The notes beneath the pieces are model-generated. The model was not told the DNA's origin. It searched no databases and worked only from the letters and a program-made list of their open reading frames with translations. A program made the translations under genes and the position numbers. Below are positions 40,460 through 50,366 of a stretch of DNA of 64,000 bases, piece by piece (position 1 is the stretch's first letter; the number at the start of each line of letters is the position of its first letter). The stretch comes from Anaplasma phagocytophilum str. Webster (GTDB lineage: Bacteria; Pseudomonadota; Alphaproteobacteria; Rickettsiales; Anaplasmataceae). Location of the stretch: the NCBI RefSeq assembly GCF_000964685.1, contig NZ_LANS01000001.1:1240001-1304000 (forward strand). Direction: 5' to 3'.

Positions 40460-41629
40460 CTAACCTAAAGCACTTACCACAGCAGGCAACTCTGCAGCTA
40501 TAATATCCTTAGCCAAAGCACCTAAAATCTCTTTAACAAACTCATCATAACTAATTTTTCCTACGCGGAGTTCATCACCTCCTGACTCTACGGATAAAGT
40601 CATCGAATCATTCTCCTCTTCAAAAGTAGCAGCAACACCAACAGCCGCACTTAGAGCATCAACTCCTCTCCTTACATCCGCACCATCAAATCCGATTTCT
40701 GGACCAGAAGCTCCTTCTGCAACTTCATACATAAACTTTAAGAAATCCTGATAGCCTTGCACTTCCAAAAGAAAATCTAACCCACAAGAACGAAACGAAT
40801 TAAAGACACACTCGCTAGCAAGAGATACCTCCCCCTTCAACGACATACTAAAATCTCTACGCCATAACCTAAACTGAGTGATATCAATATCAACACGCCT
40901 ATCATCCCCATACTGATGCACTAGCATGTCTCGTATACTAAAAGACAAAAAGTCCGAATTTGCCCCCTTAGCAGAAACCTCAACATTTGCTTTGACTTCC
41001 GCATTACTAATAACATCAAAGTCAAACCGAGCACTACTATATACCGGCGTTTCCTCTTTGGTATTTTGATTTACACAATTAGCGGCGCTGCTATCTATAT
41101 AACGCACAGCAACTATCTGATTAGCCAATCCCTCTTCAATCCCCAACAACCGCTTCATGGTGTACAAGAATAGATTGTCACGCAATTCAAACGAAAGCAC
41201 AGCACCTATATTATTACATTGATAACGAACCTCTTCTCCTGACAGAACCGCAATACGCATTCCGCCAGCATTCGGCAAAAATACGCTTGTAGCTCCAACT
41301 ATAAAATCATACGACAGAGCAACATTATCAATCTCCAGCCGCATACCATCTACAACAGCTACAAAATCCTCAACTAAAACATTAACTAATGGAAATAAAC
41401 GCCTCTTACTATCCCCTAATAAGCCATTAGAAGAATATGAGAGTACAATTTTAATATCTCCATAATCAACAGAATCAAACGAGGTAAGACCAAAGCGAAC
41501 TTCCTTAACAGAACGCAACAAATCTCCGCTAATATCCCTTATAATACGAGCTCCAAAAAACACTCCCGCAGACACGAGAGCACCCAACAACAAGATTATA
41601 AAAAAACTCCATTTGATAGCTCTCAACAT
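40460..41629 (-). CDS. Unrecognised membrane-anchored protein after fdx
   Basis: 389 residues, family not recognised. One N-terminal hydrophobic segment (residues ~8-30, FFIILLLGALVSAGVFFGA) with a short basic start suggests an inner-membrane anchor with the bulk in the periplasm. The rest looks beta-rich, with paired cysteines spread widely (positions near 133, 186, 267 and 274), and no catalytic motif. It begins 29 bp after fdx and is the last gene of the Isc operon, so it is co-transcribed with iron-sulfur assembly genes, though its function may be unrelated. The overall style is reminiscent of alphaproteobacterial envelope proteins of unknown function (for example DUF2125); this is a guess. 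Confidence 0.8.
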   Translation of the reverse strand: MLRAIKWSFFIILLLGALVSAGVFFGARIIRDISGDLLRSVKEVRFGLTSFDSVDYGDIKIVLSYSSNGLLGDSKRRLFPLVNVLVEDFVAVVDGMRLEIDNVALSYDFIVGATSVFLPNAGGMRIAVLSGEEVRYQCNNIGAVLSFELRDNLFLYTMKRLLGIEEGLANQIVAVRYIDSSAANCVNQNTKEETPVYSSARFDFDVISNAEVKANVEVSAKGANSDFLSFSIRDMLVHQYGDDRRVDIDITQFRLWRRDFSMSLKGEVSLASECVFNSFRSCGLDFLLEVQGYQDFLKFMYEVAEGASGPEIGFDGADVRRGVDALSAAVGVAATFEEENDSMTLSVESGGDELRVGKISYDEFVKEILGALAKDIIAAELPAVVSALG

Positions 41630-41658
41630 GCCCTCTTCTCCTTAAAGTTACGCTCCGC

Positions 41659-42009
41659 TTACTCTCTATGATCAAAAGAGACATTCCGCGTCTCACCTGG
41701 TAAGATCACACAGAGACCATCTAGCTCCTTAGTCATCACCACCTGACATCCTAATCTAGACGTTTCCGTCAAACCAAATGCTAAGTCAAGCATATCGTTC
41801 TCTTCATCCGTCAACTCATTGTACTGTTCAACCTTACTATACCATTCGGGAGCTACTATAAGATGACATGTAGAACAGGCCATAGACCCTTCACACGCAC
41901 CTTCTAAGTCAATCTTATTTCTATGAGCTAGAGTTAAAAGAGTCTCTCCCTCAAGTGCCTCATAGGTTTTTCTCGTCCCATCTGGAGAAACAAAAGTTAC
42001 TAATGGCAT
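41659..42009 (-). CDS. fdx: ISC-type [2Fe-2S] ferredoxin
   Basis: Electron donor for iron-sulfur cluster assembly. In 116 residues the four cluster cysteines are in ACEGSMACSTCHLIV and the later LGCQVV, the adrenodoxin-like spacing C-x5-C-x2-C-x35+-C. The acidic helix NELTDEENDMLDLAFGL is typical. It follows hscA by 54 bp in the same operon. Confidence 0.97.
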   Translation of the reverse strand: MPLVTFVSPDGTRKTYEALEGETLLTLAHRNKIDLEGACEGSMACSTCHLIVAPEWYSKVEQYNELTDEENDMLDLAFGLTETSRLGCQVVMTKELDGLCVILPGETRNVSFDHRE

Positions 42010-42063
42010 ACCACCGCACTCCTCAATATAACGCCGCTATTATCGTCGCCTATCACTAAGATA

Positions 42064-43842
42064 TTACCCCTCTTTTTTCTTTAAATCTACAATCTTTGCA
42101 TTAAGCTGCTTACTAATATCTCGAACCATACCAATATCCTGAGATAATAAAACAGCTTCGCAACGTAGCATTATTCCCCTAACATCGTTCAAAATAACCT
42201 CAGATAGCCCACCAAGAGCAATAATATCCTTCATCTTTTCTAAAATACGAGTACACTCAGCCTTCGCAAGACCCAACTCCCTCAACTGCATATCTGAATC
42301 AAAATTCTCTACAGAATCCCTAACACACTGCTCGATATCAGTTTCCGTGACTCCATACAAAGAATTTATCTCCACACTCTTCTCTATACCCCTAACATTG
42401 TCTTGCGCCGATACAGTCAACAGACCATCCATATCAACACGAAATTCAACCCTAATCCTAGCTTCGCCAGCAGGCAACGGTAACACCTCAAAATCAAACT
42501 TTGCCAACGAGCGATTTTTAGAAACTAATTCTCGCTCCCCTTGACATACATGAATACTAATAGAAGTCTGCCCATCAACATAAGTAGTAAACTCCTGAGA
42601 AACTAACGCAGGAACTGGCGTATTACGAGGAATTAGAACTTCCGCTATTCCTCCCATAACCTCAATAGCTAATGAAAGCGGAACAACATCCACCAAGACC
42701 CCTCCACTCGTTCCCGATAAAGGATTCGAGAGATTATAGGCCTGTATCGCTGCTCCAGTTACCACAACACTCTCCGGATCTATATCATCATATACCTTTC
42801 CTGGAAATTCCTTATCTAGCAGCAACTTCACATGAGGAAGCCGGGAAGACCCCCCTACTAAAATTACCCGCGCAACCTCTGAAGGCACAAGATCAGCATC
42901 AAGCATAGTGCTCTTTACTATTCCCAAAGTCCTAGAAAGAACTTTATCAACGATCTCAGAAAACTCGTCTATAGAAATCGCACAAGAAAATACTGCATCG
43001 CCAATCCGAAATTCATACTCGCCACTGCCAGCAGCACTAACCCCTTCTTTTGCTTTTTTCGCATCTAATAACAAGCTCCAAGAGATCTCACCAGAACTTA
43101 CAGAACACGATGCCCTATATTTCCGCAAAACCAATTCAGCTAGTAAATAATCGATATCATCACCACCAAGATTCGTATCACCCCCAGTAGCAACGATCTG
43201 CATCACCCCGTCATGCATCTTTACTATAGATACGTCAAATGTACCTCCTCCAAGGTCATACACCAAACATATCTCACCATTCTTTATCTTCTCACCATAT
43301 ACTAAAGCCGCTGCAGTAGGCTCATTTAGCAACCTAATAACCTCAATACCAGCCCTAGTAGCAGCATCTCTAGTAGCCTTTCTTGCTACCTCATCAAAAT
43401 ATGCCGGAACAGTTACAACAGCGCGCTTTATTTCCTCTCCTATAGAATCTTTAACAATAGAATTGAGATATTTGAGAATTTCTGCAGAAATCTCTACTGG
43501 AGTAGTAGCTCCCCTACCATCAATCCCTAGAGCTACGCCACCATTATGCTCTGCAACAGGAATACCAGAAAATGAATTCCCTACATCACTAATACTCTTC
43601 CCCATCAAGCGCTTTATAGAACGTATAGAAGAGGCAGCAGCATCATGACCAACTCTAACTTCCCCTTGATTACAATACTCAACTACAGATGGTATTAAAC
43701 ACCTTCCAGATGCGTCTTGAAATATCCGCACCTGCCCATTTTCCATCCTGGCTACTAACGAATGCGTGGTCCCTAAATCTATACCAAATGCCACACTATC
43801 CGCATTAGGAACATCTGGCTCAACTATATCCACTAACTGCAT
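42064..43842 (-). CDS. hscA: Chaperone HscA (Hsp70 of Isc system)
   Basis: Specialised Hsp70 that, with HscB, releases clusters from IscU. Nucleotide-binding signatures: FGIDLGTTHSLVARME near residue 20, VPAYFDEVARKATRDAA, LLNEPTAAALVYG, YDLGGGTFDVSIV and ILVGGSSRLPHV. A shortened substrate-binding domain ends in a Lys/Glu-rich tail. The 592 residues compare with ~616 in E. coli. The start overlaps the end of hscB by 10 bp, indicating translational coupling. Confidence 0.97.
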   Translation of the reverse strand: MQLVDIVEPDVPNADSVAFGIDLGTTHSLVARMENGQVRIFQDASGRCLIPSVVEYCNQGEVRVGHDAAASSIRSIKRLMGKSISDVGNSFSGIPVAEHNGGVALGIDGRGATTPVEISAEILKYLNSIVKDSIGEEIKRAVVTVPAYFDEVARKATRDAATRAGIEVIRLLNEPTAAALVYGEKIKNGEICLVYDLGGGTFDVSIVKMHDGVMQIVATGGDTNLGGDDIDYLLAELVLRKYRASCSVSSGEISWSLLLDAKKAKEGVSAAGSGEYEFRIGDAVFSCAISIDEFSEIVDKVLSRTLGIVKSTMLDADLVPSEVARVILVGGSSRLPHVKLLLDKEFPGKVYDDIDPESVVVTGAAIQAYNLSNPLSGTSGGVLVDVVPLSLAIEVMGGIAEVLIPRNTPVPALVSQEFTTYVDGQTSISIHVCQGERELVSKNRSLAKFDFEVLPLPAGEARIRVEFRVDMDGLLTVSAQDNVRGIEKSVEINSLYGVTETDIEQCVRDSVENFDSDMQLRELGLAKAECTRILEKMKDIIALGGLSEVILNDVRGIMLRCEAVLLSQDIGMVRDISKQLNAKIVDLKKKEG

Positions 43843-44273
43843 CCTTTCGTTCCCCTCTCTACGCCCCTTAAGTACTTTAGCTTCTCAACTTGCATTGCCG
43901 CTGCATACATATCACCAGAAGCAAAAGCATTCTCTACAAGCTCCCAACACTCACCTACAGCTTCTTGCACCCCTGCTTCCGTGAGATCTAAATCAAATAC
44001 CTCTTCGACAATCTTTTTGCGATCTTCCGCGCTTAACTTCACTCCCTTCTCTGCCAATATGTATTCCGCACGTGCTATAGGCGATTTTAGCACCAAATAA
44101 GCTTTATTAACTTTCGCAATGTGCCTTACAGCGGATTCTTTGTCTTTAATAAAGAAAAAACGGTCCGGATGAGAATTTCTCTGTATTTCTATATAATTCT
44201 TCTCTAAAAGCGCAAGATCAATGGAAAAACTCACATCACCCAGATTAAGCAGGGCAAAATAATCATCAGACAT
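43833..44273 (-). CDS. hscB: Co-chaperone HscB
   Basis: J-domain partner of HscA that delivers IscU. ATG 44273 (MSDDYFALLNLGD) is chosen: GGAG lies eight bases upstream and it matches the family N-terminus, while an earlier in-frame ATG at 44309 has no binding sequence. The J motif HPD is in NSHPDRFFF; the C-terminal helical domain (FDLDLTEAGVQEAVGECWEL and MQVEKLKYLRGVE) binds IscU. It overlaps iscA by 8 bp and hscA by 10 bp. A decayed fragment lies at 50044-50135. Confidence 0.94.
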   Translation of the reverse strand: MSDDYFALLNLGDVSFSIDLALLEKNYIEIQRNSHPDRFFFIKDKESAVRHIAKVNKAYLVLKSPIARAEYILAEKGVKLSAEDRKKIVEEVFDLDLTEAGVQEAVGECWELVENAFASGDMYAAAMQVEKLKYLRGVERGTKGCS

Positions 44274-44655
44274 AAAAACTTTCTCCACACCCACATCTTC
44301 CTTTTTCATTGGGGTTTTTAAAAGTAAAACCTGACGACAGTTTATCGCTATAATAGTCTATCACAGTGCCACGAATGAACATCATAGCCTTTGGTTCTAT
44401 GAGTATGGTAACACTGAACTCATCAATGACTTTTTCTACCTTCACTTCCAGTGGTCTTACATCATAAGCATACTCTATGTGATATTTCAGACCATAACAC
44501 CCCTTCTGCTTGATCAATATACGTATCGCAACATTCTCTGCTTCATCCCCCTTAGCAAGCAGTAATTCCTTCATTCTACGGAGCGCGGCATCAGTAATAA
44601 CAACAGGAACCTCCCTGCCTTTATCATCCATATTCTGAACAGCGCTATTATCCAT
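44266..44655 (-). CDS. iscA: A-type iron-sulfur carrier IscA
   Basis: Carries or transfers iron-sulfur clusters. Of the three cysteines of the family, the first is in KGCYGLKYHIEYA and the last two are in the C-terminal GRCGCGESF. The 129 residues include a ~15-residue N-terminal extension. It starts 1 bp after iscU ends and overlaps hscB by 8 bp. Confidence 0.95.
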   Translation of the reverse strand: MDNSAVQNMDDKGREVPVVITDAALRRMKELLLAKGDEAENVAIRILIKQKGCYGLKYHIEYAYDVRPLEVKVEKVIDEFSVTILIEPKAMMFIRGTVIDYYSDKLSSGFTFKNPNEKGRCGCGESFYV

Positions 44656-44656
44656 A

Positions 44657-45049
44657 TTAATTGCCTACCGCTTCTTGCTTTTTACGATAATCATTAATAG
44701 CAGCCTTCACAGCATCTTCAGCCAATATAGAGCAATGTATCTTTACCGGAGGAAGAGAAAGCTCCTTAGCAAGAACAGTATTCTTCAACAAAGATGCCTC
44801 GTCTATAGTCTTACCCATTATCCTCTCAGTAGCCAATTCACTCGCTGCTATTGCTGCTCCACATCCAAAGGTCTTGAACTTGGCATCGACTATCTTCCCG
44901 TTCTCGTCCACCCTAATTTGCAACTTCATCACGTCACCACAACTCGGCGCACCCACCAAGCCCGTACCAACAGAAATATCATCCTTAGGTAGCGAACCCA
45001 CATTCTGAGGAGCCTTGCAGCGATTTAATACAGCATCACTATAACTCAT
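44657..45049 (-). CDS. iscU: Scaffold protein IscU
   Basis: Scaffold on which clusters are built. The cysteines are in GAPSCGDVMKLQI, KTFGCGAAIAASE and IHCSILAEDAV; the HscA recognition motif LPPVK precedes the third. Asp follows Cys-1 as in canonical IscU. At 130 residues it is complete. It lies 15 bp after iscS. Confidence 0.98.
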   Translation of the reverse strand: MSYSDAVLNRCKAPQNVGSLPKDDISVGTGLVGAPSCGDVMKLQIRVDENGKIVDAKFKTFGCGAAIAASELATERIMGKTIDEASLLKNTVLAKELSLPPVKIHCSILAEDAVKAAINDYRKKQEAVGN

Positions 45050-45064
45050 AAAAACCTCTACTTA

Positions 45065-46303
45065 CTATACATCCCACTTAATCGTACTCAGGTTAGTACC
45101 TTCCTGCACCATCTCCCATAAAGGACTAATATCCCTCAGCCTGCGTACACTGCTGATGATAAGATCAGCCGCACGCTCTACATCTTCCAACGTGGTAAAC
45201 CTTCCTATACCAAACCTAATGGAAGAGTGTTCTAGATCTTGCTCTACATTTAACGCACGCAGTACATACGACGACTCAAGAGAAGCCGACGTGCATGCAG
45301 AACCCGAACTCACAGCCAAATCACTGACAGACATTATCAGCGACTCTCCCTCAACATACGAAAAGCTTAGATTTAAATTACCGGCTATCCTGCTAGAATA
45401 ACTTCCATTCAAGACAACGTGAGGTAAGCCATTCATTATCCTCTCATATAACACATCGCGCAACTTCTTTATCCTCTCAGACTCAGAATCCATCTCTTCT
45501 AATGCGATTCTCGCTGCTTCACCAAGGCCTACAGCTAGAGGAGTAGGAACTGTACCAGAACGCATTCCCCGCTCTTGACCACCACCACTTAATAGTGGAA
45601 CTAGCCTCACTCTAGGATTACGCTTGCGTACGTATAATGCTCCTATCCCCATAGGACCATATATCTTGTGCCCAGAGATGCTTAAAAGGTCTATGCCCAT
45701 CTCATTAACATCTATAAGTAGTTTTCCAAAAGCTTGCGCCGCATCAGTATGAAAAAATACGTCCCTTCCTTCACTTTTGCATATCTCCCCTATCTCACGG
45801 ATCGGCTGAATAACACCTATCTCATTATTCACCATCATAACTGATACTAATATAGTATCCTCTCTGATAGCCTTTTTTAGAACTTCCAAATCTATTAGAC
45901 CATCTTTCTTGACGCCTAAATATGTAACCTCAAACCCCTCAGTCTCCAGATGACGACATGAATCTAAAACACACTTATGCTCAGTGCTGACAGTGACTAT
46001 GTGATTACCTCGATTCTTATAAAAGCGCGCTACTCCTTTGATTGCTAAATTGTTGGACTCCGTAGCTCCTGATGTAAAAATCACTTCCTTAGGATCCGCA
46101 CCTATCGACTGAGCAACCTGCTCCCTGGCAATTTCAACTGCAGACTCCGCTCTCCAACCATAACAGTGACTACGCGAATGTGGATTAGAAAACTGCTGAA
46201 AATATGGGATCATCGCCTCAAGAACCCTATCGTCAAGCTTAGTAGTTGCCTGATAATCAAAAAATACAGGAAGCTTCGCTCCCTTATCCTCATTATTTTT
46301 CAT
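45065..46303 (-). CDS. iscS: Cysteine desulfurase IscS
   Basis: PLP enzyme that supplies sulfur from cysteine to IscU. ATG 46303 ([20 protein letters not shown]) is chosen for its GAGGTGG ribosome-binding sequence. Visible: [36 protein letters not shown], the PLP lysine in [15 protein letters not shown], and the flexible catalytic loop [20 protein letters not shown]. 412 residues. It sits between a second desulfurase (iscR-nifS) and iscU. Confidence 0.97.
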   Translation of the reverse strand: MKNNEDKGAKLPVFFDYQATTKLDDRVLEAMIPYFQQFSNPHSRSHCYGWRAESAVEIAREQVAQSIGADPKEVIFTSGATESNNLAIKGVARFYKNRGNHIVTVSTEHKCVLDSCRHLETEGFEVTYLGVKKDGLIDLEVLKKAIREDTILVSVMMVNNEIGVIQPIREIGEICKSEGRDVFFHTDAAQAFGKLLIDVNEMGIDLLSISGHKIYGPMGIGALYVRKRNPRVRLVPLLSGGGQERGMRSGTVPTPLAVGLGEAARIALEEMDSESERIKKLRDVLYERIMNGLPHVVLNGSYSSRIAGNLNLSFSYVEGESLIMSVSDLAVSSGSACTSASLESSYVLRALNVEQDLEHSSIRFGIGRFTTLEDVERAADLIISSVRRLRDISPLWEMVQEGTNLSTIKWDV

Positions 46304-46331
46304 AGTCCACCTCAACTGCCTACAGGACAAC

Positions 46332-47881
46332 TCAACTCAGCGAGTGAAAATTACTGTAGATTTTATACCAACATTCGATAATTTTATTTACTTGATCACT
46401 GCTTACTTCAGGACCTAAGCTGATCCTAATAGCATTCTTAGCATCCTCTTCACTTGCTCCTAGTGCTTCTAATACCTTTGACCTTCCTATTTTCCCGCTA
46501 CTGCACGCTGCTCCTACACCAACCGCTATCCCATTGCTATCAAACCCTATAAGTTGTGTTTCACTGCTCACACCAGGCATTGATATACACGTCGTGTTAG
46601 GTAACCTGTCGGCTCCGGAACCCCAGATTATGCATTCTGGAACCATTTCCTTAATCTTCTTTTCAAGCAAATCACGCATACTCGCCACATTAGACATCTT
46701 TTGCAGACGATCTTTGAGATTTTCCAAGGCTATAGCCAAAGAATAAATTGCCGGAATATTCTCAGTACCAGCACGTAACCCTTTTTCCTGCATGCCACCA
46801 CGTAACATCGGCACTACATTGACCTTTTTACCGTTGTAAAGCACAGCACCAGCACCCACAATTCCCCCGACTTTATGGGAAGAAATGGTTACAAAATCTG
46901 CACCAATATCCAACACACTTACAGGTATCTTCCCACACGCCTGCACGGCATCCATATGCACTACAGCACCATATTTATGAGCAATATTCACAACGTCTTT
47001 TAGAGGCTGAATTACACCAATCTCGTTGTTAGCTAACATAACAGATACAAGGCTTCCTTTGCTATCGCCCGACTTTAAAGCTTCCTCCAGCGCTTCTAAA
47101 GAAACAACACCATCTCCTGTTACCGATATCAACACCGGATCCACTGCTGCATTCATCACTGACGGATGCTCTATTGCTGAAATTATATGCCTGCCATTTA
47201 CACTATTGAACACGAGATTATTGGCTTCCGTTCCAGAAGAAGTAAAAACCACTTCATAACCTCTGGCATCAAGTGCTTCAATAACAACTCGCCTCACGTC
47301 TTCTACTAAACTTCTGGCCTTCTGTCCTAAGCCATAAACCGCTGAAGGATTATAAAAATTACCAAACAATAGCGCATTACCTAACTTATGCCGAACTTGC
47401 TGGCACACTTCTGAAGACGCATTATCATCGGCGTAAATATAATCTCCACCACCACCTAGTTCTTTAAGCGTATTATTAGATACATCGAGTATTGTAGTAT
47501 TGGCAAAGTAGTGCATCATGTACTTTTCCATACTTTCCCACAGGTCGTGACTATTACACTTCCCCGCATAGGAAGATATACACCCGGTATTCCCGTCTGC
47601 GTCACATCTGACCATTTTAACTTTATCTCCCACGGAATCTAATAGCATATCCAAGGTTATGCGATCTGGTGACATGCCTAAAGAGTACCCCCCTCCAGGC
47701 CCCTAGTGGGTTTTACTAATCCCCTGCTTTTAAGATGTGAAATGACGCGCTCTAAGTATCCTTCAGAGAGCGATTGCGAATCCGCTATCACCGATGCACG
47801 TTTCGGTTTGCCGTAACCAGAACACTCCTTTTGCACTAGACCAACCATGAACATAACGGCATAACGCAAACGCGTTGTCAT
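46332..47881 (-). pseudogene. IscR-cysteine desulfurase fusion, frameshifted
   Basis: The N-terminal frame (ATG 47881, MTTRLRYAVMFMVGLVQ) is an Rrf2/IscR winged-helix DNA-binding domain, reading to KPTRGLEGGTL, stop. Restoring one G in the run of six (47688-47693) gives GLEGGYSLG and joins the C-terminal half of IscR, with cluster ligands C-x7-C-x7-C and HDLW (RCDADGNTGC, AGKCNSHDLW). This runs straight into a full cysteine desulfurase: FTSSGTEANNLVF, HMDAVQACGK, PLP lysine in SSHKVGGIVGAG, catalytic cysteine in GVGAACSSGKIGRS. The repaired protein would be 516 aa. An Rrf2-aminotransferase class V fusion is known in Ehrlichia/Anaplasma annotation. As written, the promoter-binding half is truncated and the desulfurase half could start at ATG 47675. 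IscR normally represses its own isc operon. Confidence 0.9.
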
Positions 47882-48087
47882 CAACACGACAACCTCACAA
47901 TTCAAGATAATAAAAAATGTACTCTAGAAGTTCCATGTATAGAGCAAAGTCAAAAAAACCTTTGGTATACAGCAACTTTTTGGTTAGCATCCCCATGTTG
48001 CACAGTGGTAATGAATAACATACCTCATGTCAAGTGGGTTTTTACTTATTAATTAGTGTGGTGTTGAATAACTGAAGTTCTGGGTAA

Positions 48088-48798
48088 ATGGAAATGCGTG
48101 AAGTTTTTTTCAATGGGTCTGCTGGAAAGATAGAGGGAAGATATACAGGAGGAAGAGATGCTGATGCCCCCCTCGTATTAATACTACATCCACATCCACA
48201 ATATGGCGGATGCATGGATAACAAGATTGTGTACAACCTTTATAAGGTGTTTGCGAATAATGGCTTCTCCGTATTAAGAATTAACTTTCGTGGTATAGGA
48301 AAATCTGCCGGAGTATTCGATAAGGGAGTAGGAGAATTAAGTGACGCAGCAGCCGCTGCCGATTGGTTACAAAATAATAGTCCCGTGGTGTCCTCGTTTT
48401 GGGTAGCTGGGTTTTCGTTTGGTGCATGGGTCGCAATGCAGCTTATGATGAGGCGACCAGAGGTTGAAGGCTTTGTGGCAGTATCACCTCCAGCTAATAG
48501 GTATGATTTTTCCTTCTTATCACCTTGTCCAGTACCAGGACTTATAATTCAAGGTGATAACGATAGCATTGCAGAAGAGTCAGCAGTGTCTCAACTTGCT
48601 GCACGCCTAAGCGCTTCTATCAAAAGTGAGTATATGCAATATTGCATAATAGAAAAAGCAGATCACTTTTTCAGGGATTATATGGATCAGCTTAATCAAG
48701 TGGTTGATACCTACATAAAGTCCCGTATGTCTGGAAAGGATTCAATAGTGACTGCAAGGAAGACTAGCAGTGCTAGACGCCCTGTATTTGCAGAGTAA
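48088..48798 (+). CDS. Alpha/beta hydrolase family protein
   Basis: 236-residue serine hydrolase of the family found next to many alphaproteobacterial housekeeping genes (dienelactone hydrolase-like). The N-terminal ILHPHPQYGG is the family oxyanion segment, the nucleophile elbow is AGFSFGAWVA, the acid lies in IQGDNDSIAEE, and the histidine in EKADHFFRDY. The substrate is unknown. It is divergent from the Isc operon, with a 206-bp intergenic region that should carry both promoters. The C-terminal 25 residues are Arg/Ser-rich, with no hydrophobic segment. Confidence 0.9.
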   Translation: MEMREVFFNGSAGKIEGRYTGGRDADAPLVLILHPHPQYGGCMDNKIVYNLYKVFANNGFSVLRINFRGIGKSAGVFDKGVGELSDAAAAADWLQNNSPVVSSFWVAGFSFGAWVAMQLMMRRPEVEGFVAVSPPANRYDFSFLSPCPVPGLIIQGDNDSIAEESAVSQLAARLSASIKSEYMQYCIIEKADHFFRDYMDQLNQVVDTYIKSRMSGKDSIVTARKTSSARRPVFAE

Positions 48799-48925
48799 GG
48801 CTCCCATAAGGCTTCTGCTTAAAAATGAGGAGGATGCAGCTGAGCAGGCTGCTCCTTCTGCTGCTTTTAGACAGAAAAGGGGGATTTTCGCTTTCCACAC
48901 AATGGTACAAAATCCAGATGTATAA
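48770..48925 (+). CDS. Candidate small ORF overlapping hydrolase end
   Basis: A GTG at 48770, with GGAAG seven bases upstream, opens a 51-codon frame in a different phase from the hydrolase: MLDALYLQSKAPIRLLLKN, then EEDAAEQAAPSAAFRQKRG, ending VQNPDV. Composition is protein-like (Ala, Glu, Lys, Arg) and unlike the surrounding spacer. It could also be the lost C-terminus of an originally longer hydrolase. Unrecognised; low confidence. Confidence 0.25.
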   Translation: MLDALYLQSKAPIRLLLKNEEDAAEQAAPSAAFRQKRGIFAFHTMVQNPDV

Positions 48926-50366
48926 GCGCATGCCGAAAGTGTGCTATTATAAATCCATAAATTAAATTTTTTTTAAAATCACGTTGGAAGAGCAGATATT
49001 TACGTGAAATACAGTACTTTACTTATACATATCACACCTATAACTTGAAGTAAGTATTGCTGAGTTAACATTAATATTTCAAGTAAAAATTTAATTAAGA
49101 AAATAGGCCTTTTATCACGCACTATAACAAAAACAACTACAGCCGCTCAGCGCATTCTATTAAAAAACCTTCAAGAAACTTAATATCAAAAACACTAAAG
49201 AGCATAATATTTCAGAGATATTGCAGTGTAGTATCCAAAATAACAACAACGTAACCTAATGCTTATATGAGGTTTTATAGAGGGAAAAACGTCAAAAACC
49301 CCGCATAGGAGTGCTATATGCTCATATATATGTTAGCATAATGTCTGAAATAACAAATAGCGTCATGTACTTAACAACCTCGCACTTATATTAGAATGAA
49401 GGGGGATTTTTCTAGAAGGGAAAACAAAAATACGTTGAAGTATTGTATGCTTATATATTTTAAAAACAACAGCTTACATACTTTATATCCTCGATCTTAT
49501 ATTACCAAATGAGCGTGAATCTTAAAAAGCTGATATTTATTAGGATATGTCACTCTCACAAGATATCTAAAGTGAGACAAGTATATACAAAGACAGATAG
49601 CATTTGTCACGCATCTAAATGTTAAGCATAGCTATATGCTCCTTCCACTCAAGAGTTTTTATTGCTGTAAAATCGATAAATACTCTTAGATTATCGTTAC
49701 CTGACTCTATATACTACTAGCCACATTAGAACTACCCTCATGTTATTCAACTAAATATATGCAAAAATATGCGGAGTCCCTTAATCAACATGAAATGCCA
49801 TGCAAAGTATGTGATGGGAGAAATCTGGAGGAAATTATTCACTGTGCATAATTGGTGAATTACCGCACTGCAGAGTAATTTACTTTGAAAATTTTGACAC
49901 AGTGCACCTAAAGTTGTACAGCTCAGAGATGTTACCTTTCTTGGTGGTATTGTGATTTTGTCGCTAAAACTTTGCTGCAAATTCTTGGCTGACAAACACT
50001 TATGCGCAGAAAAGAAACAAGTTAGGATTTATCATATCCTCAGAGAAGCATTTATAAGTGAAGTGATGCACCATTAAGTAAGATCTAAATCAAATGCGCC
50101 TCTTTAAAACCTTTTTACGATCCTCTCTGCGATACACAATGCATTCACTTGGGATTCATAAAAACGCATGAATGCTGAGGAAAATATACACTACCCAACA
50201 GCCTAATTGTTTAGGCAATGCGCTATTTCTAATAGTAGAACAATATTAACGACTCTCACCTGTTCCTAAAAAACAGGCCCACTTCAATAATTCGCAAAAT
50301 AGAAAAGCTCAGAAAAAGCGCAGCATACCCCTTAAAGGTTAGACTACGCTTCCTCCAAGTTTTCTT
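48926..50366. other. Spacer between hydrolase and putA
   Basis: 1.44 kb of A+T-rich DNA with no supported gene apart from the hscB fragment described separately. An 82-residue minus-strand frame at 49747-49995 lacks protein-like pattern. No clear terminator for putA was found; a hairpin at 50249-50280 has no T-run. Confidence 0.5.
50044..50135 (-). pseudogene. hscB fragment
   Basis: 50088-50134 matches hscB ~43984-44031 (shared AGATCTAAATCAAAT, CTTTTT-CGATC) with scattered substitutions; weaker similarity reaches back to ~50044. It corresponds to codons just after the J domain. It is 6 kb from intact hscB, same orientation. Confidence 0.72.

Noticed and set aside
42672-43150. Plus-strand frames across hscA
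   Set aside because: Antisense to a fully supported Hsp70 gene; no independent evidence.
49747-49995. 82-codon minus-strand frame
   Set aside because: No ribosome-binding site or recognisable segments; sits in decayed spacer.
50249-50280. Inverted repeat CCTGTT...AACAGG near the end of putA
   Set aside because: No T-run follows on either strand, so it is not supported as a terminator.
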